Assembly (NCBI GenBank): GCA_021234155.1
Contig: JAJEKV010000049.1
Span: 4,459,001 to 4,523,000, forward strand
DNA from: Isoetes taiwanensis
Taxonomy: Eukaryota > Streptophyta > Lycopodiopsida > Isoetales > Isoetaceae
Length of the DNA stretch: 64,000 nucleotides
Direction: 5' to 3'
Below, piece after piece: positions 1 through 10,532 of the stretch (position 1 is the stretch's first letter; the number at the start of each line of letters is the position of its first letter). The position numbers and the translations under genes were made by a program. Under the pieces are notes generated by a model, which was not told the DNA's origin, did no database searches, and saw only the letters and a program-made list of their open reading frames with translations.

Positions 1-3000
1 CTGCCATGCATATTGCTCTGATTTCGCCACTCTCCTAACACGATTTGACTCTCGCTTAATGGACTCGTAATCGCCGACGCGTTCTGGGACTTCAAGTTCC
101 GCGGGCTGTAAGACCACCTCACTCCTCCAAGAAGTGTTTCAAAGTAGCTTCACTCCATCACACTCTCAGCCACTGGGCTCTAGATGAGGATGGGCAAAGT
201 GGATACCGTCAGGAAGGGCGGAGTGCTTCTCTCTTTGCAAACCGACCTCAGAATTTGCTCCTAGGGTACTTTCACTATTCCTACCATTTGGTAGACGCAT
301 TTGCCATTCCTCGAGCTCTCCCCTAAGTGTCTGACCCACAGTGACACCAAGGGTTCTCTACAAGGATTACCTCAGACGCCCCCGCTGTTTGACAAGTTCT
401 CCGACCGACCGGGAATCTTGGGCTCTTCCTTTAAGAGGGAGCTCTCGGTCTGGGAGATTCAAAACGCCGGATAGGGGAATCGCCCGTGAGGGTGGTCAGC
501 GCAGCCTCGGGGAGCCAGAAGGGTCACGGAACTTTTTTGATCCGCCTCTTGGGGTCCCACTCTCCCTCTTGTGAGGGATCCCCGCAAGGTCCCCGCCCTG
601 CTTTGACTTGGGAGGGTGCGCCACCGGCTGTTCTCGCAACTGCTGCCCCGACCGCTCTAATGCTAACCCTGCGACTCAGACCTTCTCCTAAAAATTTCGA
701 AAATTGGGCCTGTGGGCCGAAATGGATTAGGTCCACCTTTTGCAAAAATCAGAATTTATTTTGCATAATGCATTAATTGCGAATTTATGAATGTCTTGCC
801 ACCGCAGGTGTCTTTTTCCCTACTTGCTTGCCACATCGAGGAGGACAGGCCCAAACTCCTCCGCCGCCTTGCTCCATTCTCGCCGCGCCCGGGCACAGGT
901 CCCAAGTGCAATGTGCACTGCCCGACCCCCAAACACAAACCCTTAGAACCCGGCAACCCACAGGTTTATTTTGGAGGCCCCTCCTTGCCCGATTCGGGCG
1001 GGACTTGGCGCCGCGGACTTGACGGGAGTGGGGGTGTTGACGCGAGCACGACCCTAAAAATCCCCCCGAAGCCGCTGCCTGACTCCCTCTCCCCAAGGCC
1101 CTGGGACTGACGGGCACCTCCCCCTCTCCTGAATCACTTAACTTGACTCGCCAATGGACTCGTAACGCCGCTGCCCCCTGGGACCAAGTTCCGCGGGCTC
1201 AAGACCACCCCACCTCCAAGAAGCTTAAAGTAGCTTAACTTCCATCACACTCGTAGTCAATTGGCCTAGGATGTGGATGCGGATACCGCTGCGGAGGGCG
1301 CTTTCCGAGTAAGCTTCTTTGCAAACCCACCTTTGTAACTTGCTCCTAGGGTAATTTCGGCTATTCGACGATTTGGGTGGTCGATTTGCCATTCCGAGCC
1401 TCCCTGCGTCTCAAACGACAAGACATCAAGGGGTTTCTACAAGGTCAATCCTCTGACGCTTCAAGGGTTTGACAAGTTCTCCTTTAACCATCTGAATCTT
1501 TGGGCCTTCCCAAGAGGGGCCCTCTGAACGGAGGATCCAACGGTCGGATAGGGGAACCGCCCCGAGGGTGGTTATTAGCGCAGCCGGGAGCCGCCAGAAG
1601 GGCTGCCTGAACTTTTTGATCCCCCTCTTGGGGTCCTGGATTCTCCCTCTTGTGAGGGATCCCCGCAAGGTCCCGCCTCGCTTGACTTGGGGAGCCACTG
1701 CTGCCCCGCATGGGCTGCCCCCACCGTTCTAATGCTAACCCTTGACCTAGACCTTCTCCGAAAATTTCGAAAATTGGGCTGGTGCTTTGAAATGGATTAG
1801 GATTCCAGCTGCAAAAAATCAAAATTTATTTTCAGACAATGCATTAATTGCGAATTTATGAATGTCTTGCCACTTGCAAAGCGCTGACTTCTACTTGCCA
1901 CATCGGGAGGAGGACAGGCCCAAACTCCGGCCCTCGGTTCCCCTTGCTCCGTATTCTCGGCTGCGCTTCTTGGCCGGTGTCCCAAGTGCACAGACCAAGT
2001 CTCGCCCCCAAAACGCAAACCCTTCTAGAACCACGCAACCCACTGTGGTTTACGTTTTTGAGGCCCTCCTTGTCGATTCGGCGGGACCTTGCGCCGCGGA
2101 CTTGACGTGGAGTGGGGGTGTTGACGCTTGAGCACGGACCCTAAAATCCCCCTGGCCGCTTGCCCCTTTCTCTCCCAAGGCCCCTGGGACGGGACGGGCT
2201 ACACCCCTCTCCTAATCAAGGATTTGACTCTGCCAATGGACTCAACGTCGACGTTGGTTCGGGGACCAAGTTCCAGGGCCAGAAGACCACCCGACCTCCA
2301 AGAAGCGCCAAAGTAGCTCACTTCCATCACACTCGTAGTCAATTGGCCTAGGATGTGGATCGGATACCTGGCCGCGGAGGGCGGAGTGTTTTCTCTCTTT
2401 TGCAAAACCTGACCTTGTAACTTGCTCCCTAGGGGTAATTTCGCTTTATTCCGACGATTTGGCAGGGTCGATTTGCCATTCCGAGCCTCCCCGCGTTCGA
2501 ACGACAAGACACTGGGTCTCTACAAGGCTGACCTCGGGGACGTGATTTTGACAAGTTCTCCGGGACCGATCTGGAATCTTTGGGCCTTCCCAAGAGGGGC
2601 CCCGAACGGAGGATCCAACTGGCCGATAGGGGGAACCGGCCTCGAGGGTGGTCGTAAGCGTCTGACCCGGGGGGAGCGCCAGGAAGGGCTGCCTCGGGAA
2701 CTTTTTGGATCCCGCCTCTTGGGGTCCGGACTCTCCCTCTTGTGAGGGATCCCCAAGGTCCCGGCCTCGTTTGACTTGGGGAAGGGTGCCAGCTCGGTTG
2801 CCCGGCAACCCGCTGCCCGGACGTTCTAATGCTAACCCTTTGACCTAGACCTTCTCAGAAAATTTCGAAAATTGGGTCAGGCCGAAATGGATTAGGATTC
2901 CGGTGGCAAAAAATCAGAATTTATTTTCGTGACAATGCATTAATTTAATTTATGAATGTCTTGCCTTTGCCAAAGCCCCACTTCTACTTGCCACATCGGG

Positions 3001-4553
3001 AGGAGGGACAGGCCCAAACTCCGCCCGTCGGTTCTTGTTCATATTCTTCGCTGCGGCTTCTCGCCAAAGTCCCAGTGCACAGACCAGTCTCGGCCCCAAA
3101 AACCAAACCCTTCTAGAACCCGGCAACCCCACGGGGTTTACGTTTTGGAGGCTCCCATGTCTGATTCGACGGACCTTGAATCGCCAATGGACTTGACGCC
3201 GGAGTGGGGGTGTTGGCCGTGAGCACGGACTCCTAAAATCCCTAAGTCGCTGATTACCCTGTGGAGGGCGGATTTCCTCTCCCCTAAGGCCCTCGGGGAC
3301 GAGATGGTCGACCTCCCCTCTCCGAATCGCGACTTGACTCATGGCCAATGGACTCGAACGCCGACGTTGCCCAGGGACCAAGTTCAAGCGGGCCTCGAAG
3401 ACCACCCAAACCTCCAAGAGGCCAAAGTAGGGTGGCTCGGGAGCTTCCATCACACTCACGGGAACTTTTTTTGGCCTAGGATGTGGATGCTGGGATCCTG
3501 GTCGCTTGGGGAGGACGTGGAGGCTTCTCTCTTTGCTAAAACCTAGACCTTGTAACTTGCTCCCTAGGGTAATTCCACCGGCCATTCATTAATTGCGATT
3601 TATGAATGGTCGGTTTGCCTATTCCGAGCCTCCTGGGTGATTCTCCGAACGACAAGGCAGACTCAAGGGTTTCTACAAGGTCACCTCGTGGACTTCCCTT
3701 GCTTGGACAAGTTCTCCGACCGATCTGAATCTTTTGGGCCTTCCCAAGAGGGGCCCCCGAATCGGAGGATCCAACTGGACGGATAGGGGAACCGGCCCGG
3801 AGGGTGGTCATTAGCGTGGCAGCCCCCGGGAGCTGCCGGCCAGAAGGGCTGCCTCGGGAACTTTTTGATCCCGCCTCTTGGGTGGGACTCTCCCTCTTGT
3901 GAGGGATCCCCGCAAGGTCCCCGCCTCGCTTGGACTTGGGGAAGGGTGCCAACTCCTGTGCCCCCGCAACCCGCCATTCGGACCGCTCTAATGCTAACCC
4001 TTTGACCTAGACCTTCTCCTAAAAATTCGAAAATTGGGTCAGGGCCGAAATGGATTAGGATTCCACTGGCAAAAAATCAGAATTTATTTTGAGGACAATG
4101 CATTAATTGCGAATTTATGAATGTCTTGCCACTAAAAAAGCCCCGAATTCTACTTGCCACATCGGGAGGAGGACAGGCCCAAACTCCCGCCTCCGCCGGG
4201 CCCCTTGCTCCATATTCTCTGGCTGACTTCGGCCAGTCCTGCGTAATGAGACCAAGTCTCGCCCCCAAAACGCAAACCCTTCTGGGAACCCGCAACCCAC
4301 GGTGGTTTCGTTTTTGAGGCCCTCTCCTTGTCGATTCGGAGGACTCTTTGGCCGCGGACTTGACGGGGGGGTGTTGACGCCAGAGCACGGACTTAAAATC
4401 CCCCGAAGCCGCTTTGCCCCACTTCTCTCCCCCCAGGCCCTCGGGACGGACGGAAGCACCTCCCTCTCGGGAATCGCGATTTGACTCTTGCCAATGGACT
4501 CGTGAACGCCGACGCTGCCCTAGGGACCAAGTTCTCGCGGACTGTAAGACCAC
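1..4553. repeat. GC-rich tandem array, unit about 1.08-1.16 kb, just over four copies
   Basis: The same ordered blocks recur head to tail. GGGATCCCC occurs at about 575, 1656, 2746 and 3903, and the block gaatttatgaatgtcttgcc at about 781, 1852, 2945 and 4111. The array is already in progress at base 1 and stops near 4553, inside the block that reads gactgtaagaccac in other copies. GC content is visibly higher than in the rest of the window. Copies differ mainly by many 1-4 base insertions and deletions, so no reading frame is shared between copies and the short ORFs here are not believable genes. At about 3585-3610 the fourth copy carries a patch (attaattgcgatttatgaatg) that normally belongs some 500 bp further along the unit. 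It is an unidentified satellite or spacer-type repeat; I see no rRNA or tRNA sequence in it. Confidence 0.9.
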
Positions 4554-5599
4554 TCATGTTCACCCAACTAAGAAATGAGTTTTAAACGTCATAATGAAAT
4601 GCCGTGATGACGTCAATACGTCGCATGCACGTGATTTTGGTTATAGCGGCGTCGCTTTTAAACTATTTTTATTTTGTTGTGTACATGTTTGATGTTGGGG
4701 CATGTTTGAGCCTAGACAATGCTTGAGCCTAAGAGGCTTGTTTGAACCTAGGTAGCATGTTCGACCCTAAGGGAAATGCAACGCCACATCGCTCAACGCC
4801 CCAAGGCTCCTCATGCTTCACTCTATGTATTTGGACTTGTTCACCCTACAAAATACCATTATTATTATCCGTTTGAAAGGTAGAGCAGTTGATCCACAAC
4901 AAAGCTAGTGGATAGCATCAAATTAAGCAATGATCAAAGTTAACTTGGTGGTGGCACCGGTTTAAGGTTAGAGAAAATCTAAGTAACTAAGATACCATTG
5001 AAGACTCTTTGCATGTTCTAGTCTAGAGGCAATGCTTGAGCCTATGTGGCTTCTTTGAGCCCATGTTCCCCGCTCTTTATTCCTCCCATATAATGTATAC
5101 CAAAAGGGGGAGGGGGGAAAAAAGAATTGAATTGAATGGGTTTTATTGCACACCTAAGACCAATAGACATAGCCTATCGGTTAAGGATTGCACCGAGGAT
5201 GTGCATAATATTTGACATATAGAATTTAATGATCGCCTCCTCTAGGTGTTAACTAGAGTCGCCATTGTTAGCATTGCCAACATTTGTATTAAAATGCCCA
5301 AGTACATCTCAGATTTCGTGGAATTGCTCGTGTAAGATGTTTGCATGAGAGCCGGTGGTCCAACCTCTTGATGCTCGTTTTTCCGCTGAGTTTGAATGCC
5401 TTGATCCGCCAGAGGGCTCTTCGGACGTTATTGACTCCTCTAGCACAACACCTTGGAATATTGGGCGCCCCTGTAGTTTGTATGATAAACCACCATGTTG
5501 GATCTTGTCGACGGTAAAGAAAAAAATCTGGTCAAAGAAGCTGGACGTGAGATTGATATTGATGGTCTAAATTTTGAAGTGGATATGTGTATGTGTGTA
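4554..5599. other. Non-coding stretch with short GCTTGAGCCTA-type repeats
   Basis: The tandem array gives way to AT-richer sequence. Two clusters of an imperfect motif (atgcttgagcctaagaggc and variants) lie at 4701-4771 and 5011-5066. This looks like old retrotransposon LTR material, but no LTR boundary, primer-binding site or retroviral-type protein can be shown. A short open stretch at 5355-5570 (plus) has no recognisable domain and overlaps the decaying CACTA element on the other strand. Confidence 0.45.
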
Positions 5600-5609
5600 C
5601 CTGTTCACA

Positions 5610-8075
5610 GTTGTCTGGAAGGACAAGCGTCTCACTACCAGGGTACATCTTGCTAGAGTTGATCAATAGAAAAAGCCACTTGTTCTATCATACTTTATCG
5701 TAGGCCCCGAATTTTAATTGAAGGTCAAACCAATCGACATCGAATATGAAGGTCTTAAAATTGCCACCAACATCCACCTCCATTATAGTCTTTAACCTCC
5801 GACCCAATCATGTGGCTTCCCCGACGACACGACGGCAACACTTGATTGAAACTCCATCGTGAATGATGCCATGACTAAAGCAAATCACAAGTCTTCCCCG
5901 TGTATGTCAAGAGAACTCACACGATAGTGGGTCCCATGCCACCATATCGAGGGAGTAAGATATATCTTGTCAAAAGCACCATTAATGTCAATAGATACAA
6001 TAACATCAAAAGAAAATACTCGATTTCGACATCAACATAATTTGTTGCAACTACCTTTTCATGACACCTTGTGCGTATGCCCATTCCAGTAGTTGCTGTA
6101 ATATACTCCCCTTGTGATATGCATCGGTCAAAGCCTCAGAGTACCCATTCTCTTTCCATCTTGTAAGGCAAGGGTTCATATCCATCGTGGTGCGGGGCTC
6201 GTCTATTATGTCGTCTCCATTCATGCCTCTTCTCTTCCATTTCTTCCTTTGGCGTTCTCATAACGAGCAATCCATTTTGCCATTGATGCCGAATTGTAAA
6301 GAAGAAATTGATTAACCTTAATGATCATATCAGGTGGAAATGACTTCGCATACCATTGCCTTCGCCACTACCCCCACAATCTTCGTCCCCTTCATCACTC
6401 CATAAGCGAGGTGCATCTCGGATGTACGGGCGGAAATATATTTCGTCATATAGAAAAGTGACTCTTTCGCAAGCCATCCCTCGCCATACTACCTTCGGGA
6501 CGTTTCTTTGGACGCACCATATCCTTCAATACCTTCATAAACCTTTCCAAGAAAAACATTCATCCGGCATGTGAGTTCATGAGCTCCACTTCCTCAATAA
6601 GATGTACCAAAAGATGGGTTTGACTATCAAGAAAGCTCAGAGGGAAACTCCTTCTCCAACAAGCAACATGCCTCGCCATTTTCACTTTCATCTCTTCAAT
6701 TTCGTCTTTCGGTATAGTTTTTTTACACATCCACCTATGAGGCCCAAAACAAAAAACTTAGCCACAAATAAAATAGACGGGGGACCACTAAATCAACATG
6801 GGTAACAACCTTATGACTTTTGATAGGGCACTTATTGCCTCCAATGGTCCCTTGTCTAAAACTCCCCTAAAGGTCAGGGACATGAAGAACTGCATGATCC
6901 AAACACCAAATATAAGTTATGGGTTACATTTTATAGTAGTGCATATATATGTGGACTTCAATTGCTTACATGCAAGAACTTATGCCATCATGGACTTTAA
7001 AAACATAAATAGTCGATGGTCAGCTCCCCACTACTTGTGAATGCGGTTCGCAATGATTGCATGTAACCAGTTGGTGTTCTAAGGGCCCTTAAATCATCAT
7101 AAATAGCTCGATGGTCTTCATCAACAACCATGGGGGTATGTTGTAGTTCACTATCATCACTGGCCATGTAGACCATGCAGTCGATTGTGTACCATATGGG
7201 TTTACGCCATCGGTGGCCAGGCCCAAACGCATCTAAATTACGTGGTTCTTTTCCAAAGTCATAATGGCCATGTCGCATCGACATGCTTCCAAACTGCTTG
7301 TAAACTCCGGGGACTCGCATCACATCATCACTAGATGCATGTGTAGCCGTGAAGTCCATTAGGCTAGCCAATGTCTTGCAACGGAACATCAACTTTAACC
7401 TATAGAATAAATTATAGGCAACATATAAGTACCGAAAATAAGTGAATTTACAACTATTTATAAGAAGTGGTGATGCATATACCTTGGGATTATTGGAAAG
7501 TGTCGAATAACCTTTTGAGGTACCGTTTTTCCCTTTAGGTCATTCCTGTATCTCGGTTCATTACATACGAGACAATGAGTGGACTTCTCATGCTCGGCAG
7601 GGGGATAGAAGATCATACAATCATTTGGACATGCATGTATGACTTTATAACCAAGGCCGGTCGCTTGAATCATTTTCTTAACTTGAGATCCGGTCGGTAG
7701 GCATATTGTTCTTCTCTGGAAGGATCTTTCGTGCAATAAACCTGCGATCTAAGAGTGGTAAGATAAAAGATGGAGATGGTGGTAAGATAGAAAGACTTGA
7801 TAAGTATGTCACCTCAATAGAGCAGAGACACTTGCATTGCTCCACTTGAACTTGGTTTGGAGATTGAGAATTAGCAGGCACGCCGACAAACGAGAGGTTC
7901 GAGACGCAGGAAATAACTGCGTTTCTGCTTCGATAACAATAGGGTCATCGTCAGTACGACCAATCCTCGAAGGGTATCCCACATCTTCTACCATATCCTC
8001 TCCACCACCATCCTCGACATCATCTAAATCAATATCGTAATTCTTGAAGAGCGTGCAACATATCAAGCTCGTCAC
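5610..8075 (-). pseudogene. CACTA TNP2-type transposase pseudogene (TNP2, DUF4218, DUF4216 remnants)
   Basis: Recognisable pieces run from the N-terminal side at 8075 downward. WSNASVSALL (about 7830) and CPNDCMIFYPP with a CxxC pair (about 7590) are typical of the start of TNP2, followed by VIRHFPIIPR and FRCKTLASLMDF (about 7390-7500). HYDFGKEPRNLDAFGPG then jumps directly to RTPTGYMQSLRTAFTSSGEL (7040-7110), so the central catalytic part present in the 12.8-15.9 kb homologue is missing. DUF4218 follows (FRGVLDKGPLEAISALSKV, HLLVHLIEEVEL, MFFLERFMKVLKDMVRPK), then DUF4216 (FKTFIFDVDWFD, near 5770). Frames change repeatedly and stops interrupt it. Domain names come from known plant CACTA transposases; the alignment was made by eye to the second element. 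Confidence 0.75.
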
Positions 8076-8395
8076 TTAAAGACTTCGTTCTCGGGTTAGT
8101 CAATAGTTTCATCCTCTTCATATTGATCGTATGCAATATCTTCATATTGGTGCGCCTCGGCTTGAAATTCACGACGATAGGTTCCCTTTGCCTCAGTAAC
8201 TTAGAACTAATGGATTGGGATGGAGACCGCTCCGAATGAGTTCATTAAACAGAGTAACGATTAACCATCATGTCAAATAATGTAATAAGTATAAAATACA
8301 TACAACCATTTGTATAGACTCACGAATGACAAAAAACATATTAAAAAAAAAAAAAAAACCTATTTATTCTTTTTTTTAGTACAACAATACTATTG

Positions 8396-9148
8396 TTCCA
8401 TATCAAATGGGAGAGGTCTATCATAGCGATAGTTGATGAATAACTCATCTCCAATGTTTATGCTTTTAATAGCACACACCATGATATATCCGCTTTTACA
8501 GATCTTGTAAAAAATCTTCCTCCCCTCCTTGACACTCTAAAAATTCACAATTGCATCGCTCCACGGTTGTCAATAGAACTTAATGCACCCCGCAATATTG
8601 CCATGAACCCCGGGCGACCATCAATAAACTTCAACTCCTCATCACATGCCCCCACGACCATCGACGCAAAGATTGGAATTCATTCCATAAATCCTCATAC
8701 GCCAAGCATATTTAGTCAAAGTTTGCCAAGTTTTCCAATCGTACTCGGGACCTGCATATGGCATTAATGGAATGTGGGTATCTCGCTCCACTTCTATACG
8801 CGTGCCGGAGATAAGGCCGAATCCAGCTTCTGGACAAATGCGGCTCCGCATAATGATGTATCTTCTTCCCCAATAAGCAAATTCTTGATCCATAGGGATA
8901 GGTAAGTCTACTGGCCACAAGCCAAATGTCTTGCGGTGCCTAACAAAGGGTCGGACTAATCTTTGCAATTCTTCAGGAATTTCACGCTCGGGCAGTGAGG
9001 CCAAGCGTTCTTGGGAAATGTGCGACACATGCAATGTTCTCATGATTGTAGCCCTTCGTGTTCTTTCACGCAGGGGGGAACACTTTCGGCGTTGAGCGGC
9101 ACCCATCCACATTATTGATGAATCGGTTCTCGCTTCAGCCATATGCCT
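8396..9148 (-). pseudogene. SET-domain-like protein, frameshifted, within the CACTA element
   Basis: The first 166 codons from the ATG at 9142 are open and contain, in order, ICPEAGFGLISGTRI, MPYAGPEYDWKTW, LTKYAWRMRIYG and CVDGRGG. This matches the spacing of a SET methyltransferase fold (GxG cofactor loop, PY-G, then the YxxxV-DGR strand). After frame changes it continues as FIDGRPG, GNIAGCI, NCEFLEC and finally AIKSINIGDELFINYRYDRP (8400-8460), the A-x-I-x-x-GDEL-xxxY signature that closes SET domains. The canonical NHxS motif is not seen. A splice acceptor (ccatag) lies directly upstream at 9149-9150 and puts the ORF in frame with the transposase-associated exon at 9307-9441. At least two frameshifts make it a probable pseudogene. 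Family assignment is by motif only. Confidence 0.65.
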
Positions 9149-9306
9149 CTATGGACAACATTAAACCAAAATCCACATCTAGTTTGGAGGAGACATCAGC
9201 ATCATCTACCTACATATTTAGATATCATAAACATCTTGAATATATACTTGAACTGGGAGAGATACTCTTAAAAAAAAAAAAAAACAAATAATAATTGTAT
9301 ACCAAC

Positions 9307-9441
9307 CTGATATCCATGACGAGCATCAGATCTGGTGGGTTGTTCAAATGTACCAAATCTTATCAGATGGTCTTCAACAACCGTTCTAAGTCGTCTCTTC
9401 AGCCCCATACATCTTTTACAATCGCAAACTATTTTGTCCCT
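9307..9441 (-). pseudogene. Transposase-associated (CxC-xxC) exon of the CACTA element
   Basis: A 45-codon exon bounded by a consensus acceptor (ttggcag) and donor (gttggt) on the minus strand. It encodes RDKIVCDCKRCMGL, then VVEDHLIRFGTFE and ending ARHGYQ. The C-x-C-x-x-C cluster followed by a V-x-x-HL-x-x-G segment is the signature of the plant transposase-associated domain found at the N-terminus of TNP2-type proteins. The exon ends in phase 0. The next acceptor (9149-9150) continues in the same phase into the SET-like exon, giving a predicted fusion across a 158-bp intron. Confidence 0.65.
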
Positions 9442-9519
9442 CTGCCAATTACAAAAGGTAAGTACTATATACTGCACAATAGTTTGAACGGCTGTGATAG
9501 ATACAATATATGGTAGTAT

Positions 9520-9550
9520 AAACCCTAAACCCTAAACCCTAAATCCTAAA
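9520..9550. repeat. Short interstitial telomere-like tract (AAACCCT)n
   Basis: Three perfect AAACCCT heptamers followed by one degenerate unit (AAATCCT). This is the Arabidopsis-type plant telomere motif in a short interstitial position between the transposase exon and the subterminal repeats of the CACTA element. It also resembles a telo-box of plant promoters, so it could be regulatory for the element rather than a telomere remnant. Confidence 0.8.
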
Positions 9551-9563
9551 TGGACAGAATTGG

Positions 9564-9845
9564 GCCCGGACACGTAGTCCTCTCCACTCAAGGTGAAGCC
9601 GACCATGCCCTTTCCCGAGTACGACCCTTATATAAGTTTCAATTTCAATAAAGATCTTTTGAGACGCCGCTAGCCCCGATACATAGAGTCCCTCCACTCA
9701 AGGTGAAGTCGACATATGACCTTGACTACGCGACACCTCAATTTTGTAATCTACATTGTACTTAGTAAGGTATGAAGGTGAGTTTGGGCCTGGCACACCT
9801 GGTCCTCTCCACTCAAGGTGGAGGCGACCGTGTCCTTGACCAAAA
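9564..9845. repeat. Three subterminal direct repeats of the CACTA element
   Basis: Three copies of a roughly 45-bp unit start near 9564, 9673 and 9787. Each has a GGGCC-GGCACA-like start, then the core TCCACTCAAGGTGAAG and a GACC-TG-CCTTGAC end. Clustered subterminal repeats are the usual transposase-binding sites of CACTA elements, and their position just inside the presumed end fits that role. Binding is inferred from the family, not shown. Confidence 0.7.
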
Positions 9846-10340
9846 ACACCTGCGTTTTTTTACTACTCGCAGTACACGTCCTCTCCTAGTTTATATATGT
9901 CTAGGCTACTAAATACAAGAATCAGTAACTTACATGTGACGGTTCCGCATATCCAGCCTCCCCTGGTGGTAAGACAAAGATCAATCGTCTCTCCGCCATC
10001 TCCAAAGGCCGATCATGCCGATGACCATGGCGATCCATGTAGGGCAGCAACAAGTATAAGATATGGTTAAAAAGAAGAACACCAAAGGGCTTAGGCTGGA
10101 AGAGGAGCCGAAAAGAAAATAACAATGAAGGCCGAGAAAAAGTTGTTTATATAGAAATCTTTAACGTCGCGATGCGGACGCGGACGTCGCCGGCGACGTA
10201 GTGTCAACGGGTCACATGCCAGTCACCTACGACTTGGCAAGACACCGCAAGTACGCATGCATTATGTCATAACGCTCAGACCACGCCGCATGCGACGATA
10301 GTCAACGGTCAAAATCCGTGTCACATGCGACTCGGTAAAG
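9846..10340. other. Non-coding subterminal region of CACTA element 1
   Basis: No credible gene. GC-rich short motifs related to catgcgac and gtcaacggtca recur (10150-10335), again typical of CACTA subterminal DNA. Confidence 0.45.
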
Positions 10341-10531
10341 ATACTACAAAAATAATAGAAATGGCACAAAAGTGACATTTATCCTCCGCCTTTTACCGGG
10401 CATAAACGCCACTTTTGTGCCATTTGGGGAGCACAAACGCCATAAATGGCACAAAAGTGACGTTTTATGCTCGATAAAAGGCGGAGGATAAATGTCACTT
10501 TTGTGCCATTTCTACCTATTTTTGTAGTAGT
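10341..10531. repeat. 190-bp near-perfect palindrome with CACTA-type outer ends
   Basis: The left arm starts tactacaaaaataatagaaa and the right arm ends in the reverse complement, ctatttttgtagtagtg. The arms (about 85 bp each) are nearly identical when one is reverse-complemented. Inside each arm the block tggcacaaaagtgac is present in both orientations, so each arm can itself fold. The outer sequence CACTACTACAAAAAT resembles CACTA termini. It could be the folded end of the neighbouring element or a separate foldback MITE. Confidence 0.8.
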
Positions 10532-10532
10532 G

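Larger units (their letters stand above)
5600..10532 (-). mobile_element. Decayed CACTA (En/Spm-like) DNA transposon with SET-domain cargo
   Basis: On the minus strand, reading from high to low coordinates, the element carries a transposase-associated zinc-finger exon (9307-9441), a SET-domain-like segment (8396-9148), an internally deleted TNP2 transposase (about 6990-8075), a DUF4218-like block (about 6440-6720) and a DUF4216-like block (about 5620-5850). Three subterminal direct repeats lie at 9564-9845. Next to them is a palindrome (10341-10531) whose outer end reads CACTACTACAAAAAT on the minus strand, a plausible CACTA terminus. The low-coordinate terminus was not found, so that boundary is approximate. 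Stops and frameshifts throughout make it non-autonomous. The same domain order recurs in the better preserved element at 11853-19009. Confidence 0.75.

Noticed and set aside
341..4553. Short ORFs in the 1.1-kb array on both strands
   Set aside because: Frames are not preserved between copies, and they are by-products of GC-rich repeat DNA.
5355..5570. Gag-like retroelement ORF
   Set aside because: Short, without a CCHC knuckle or other motif, and antisense to the DUF4216 remnant at its edge.
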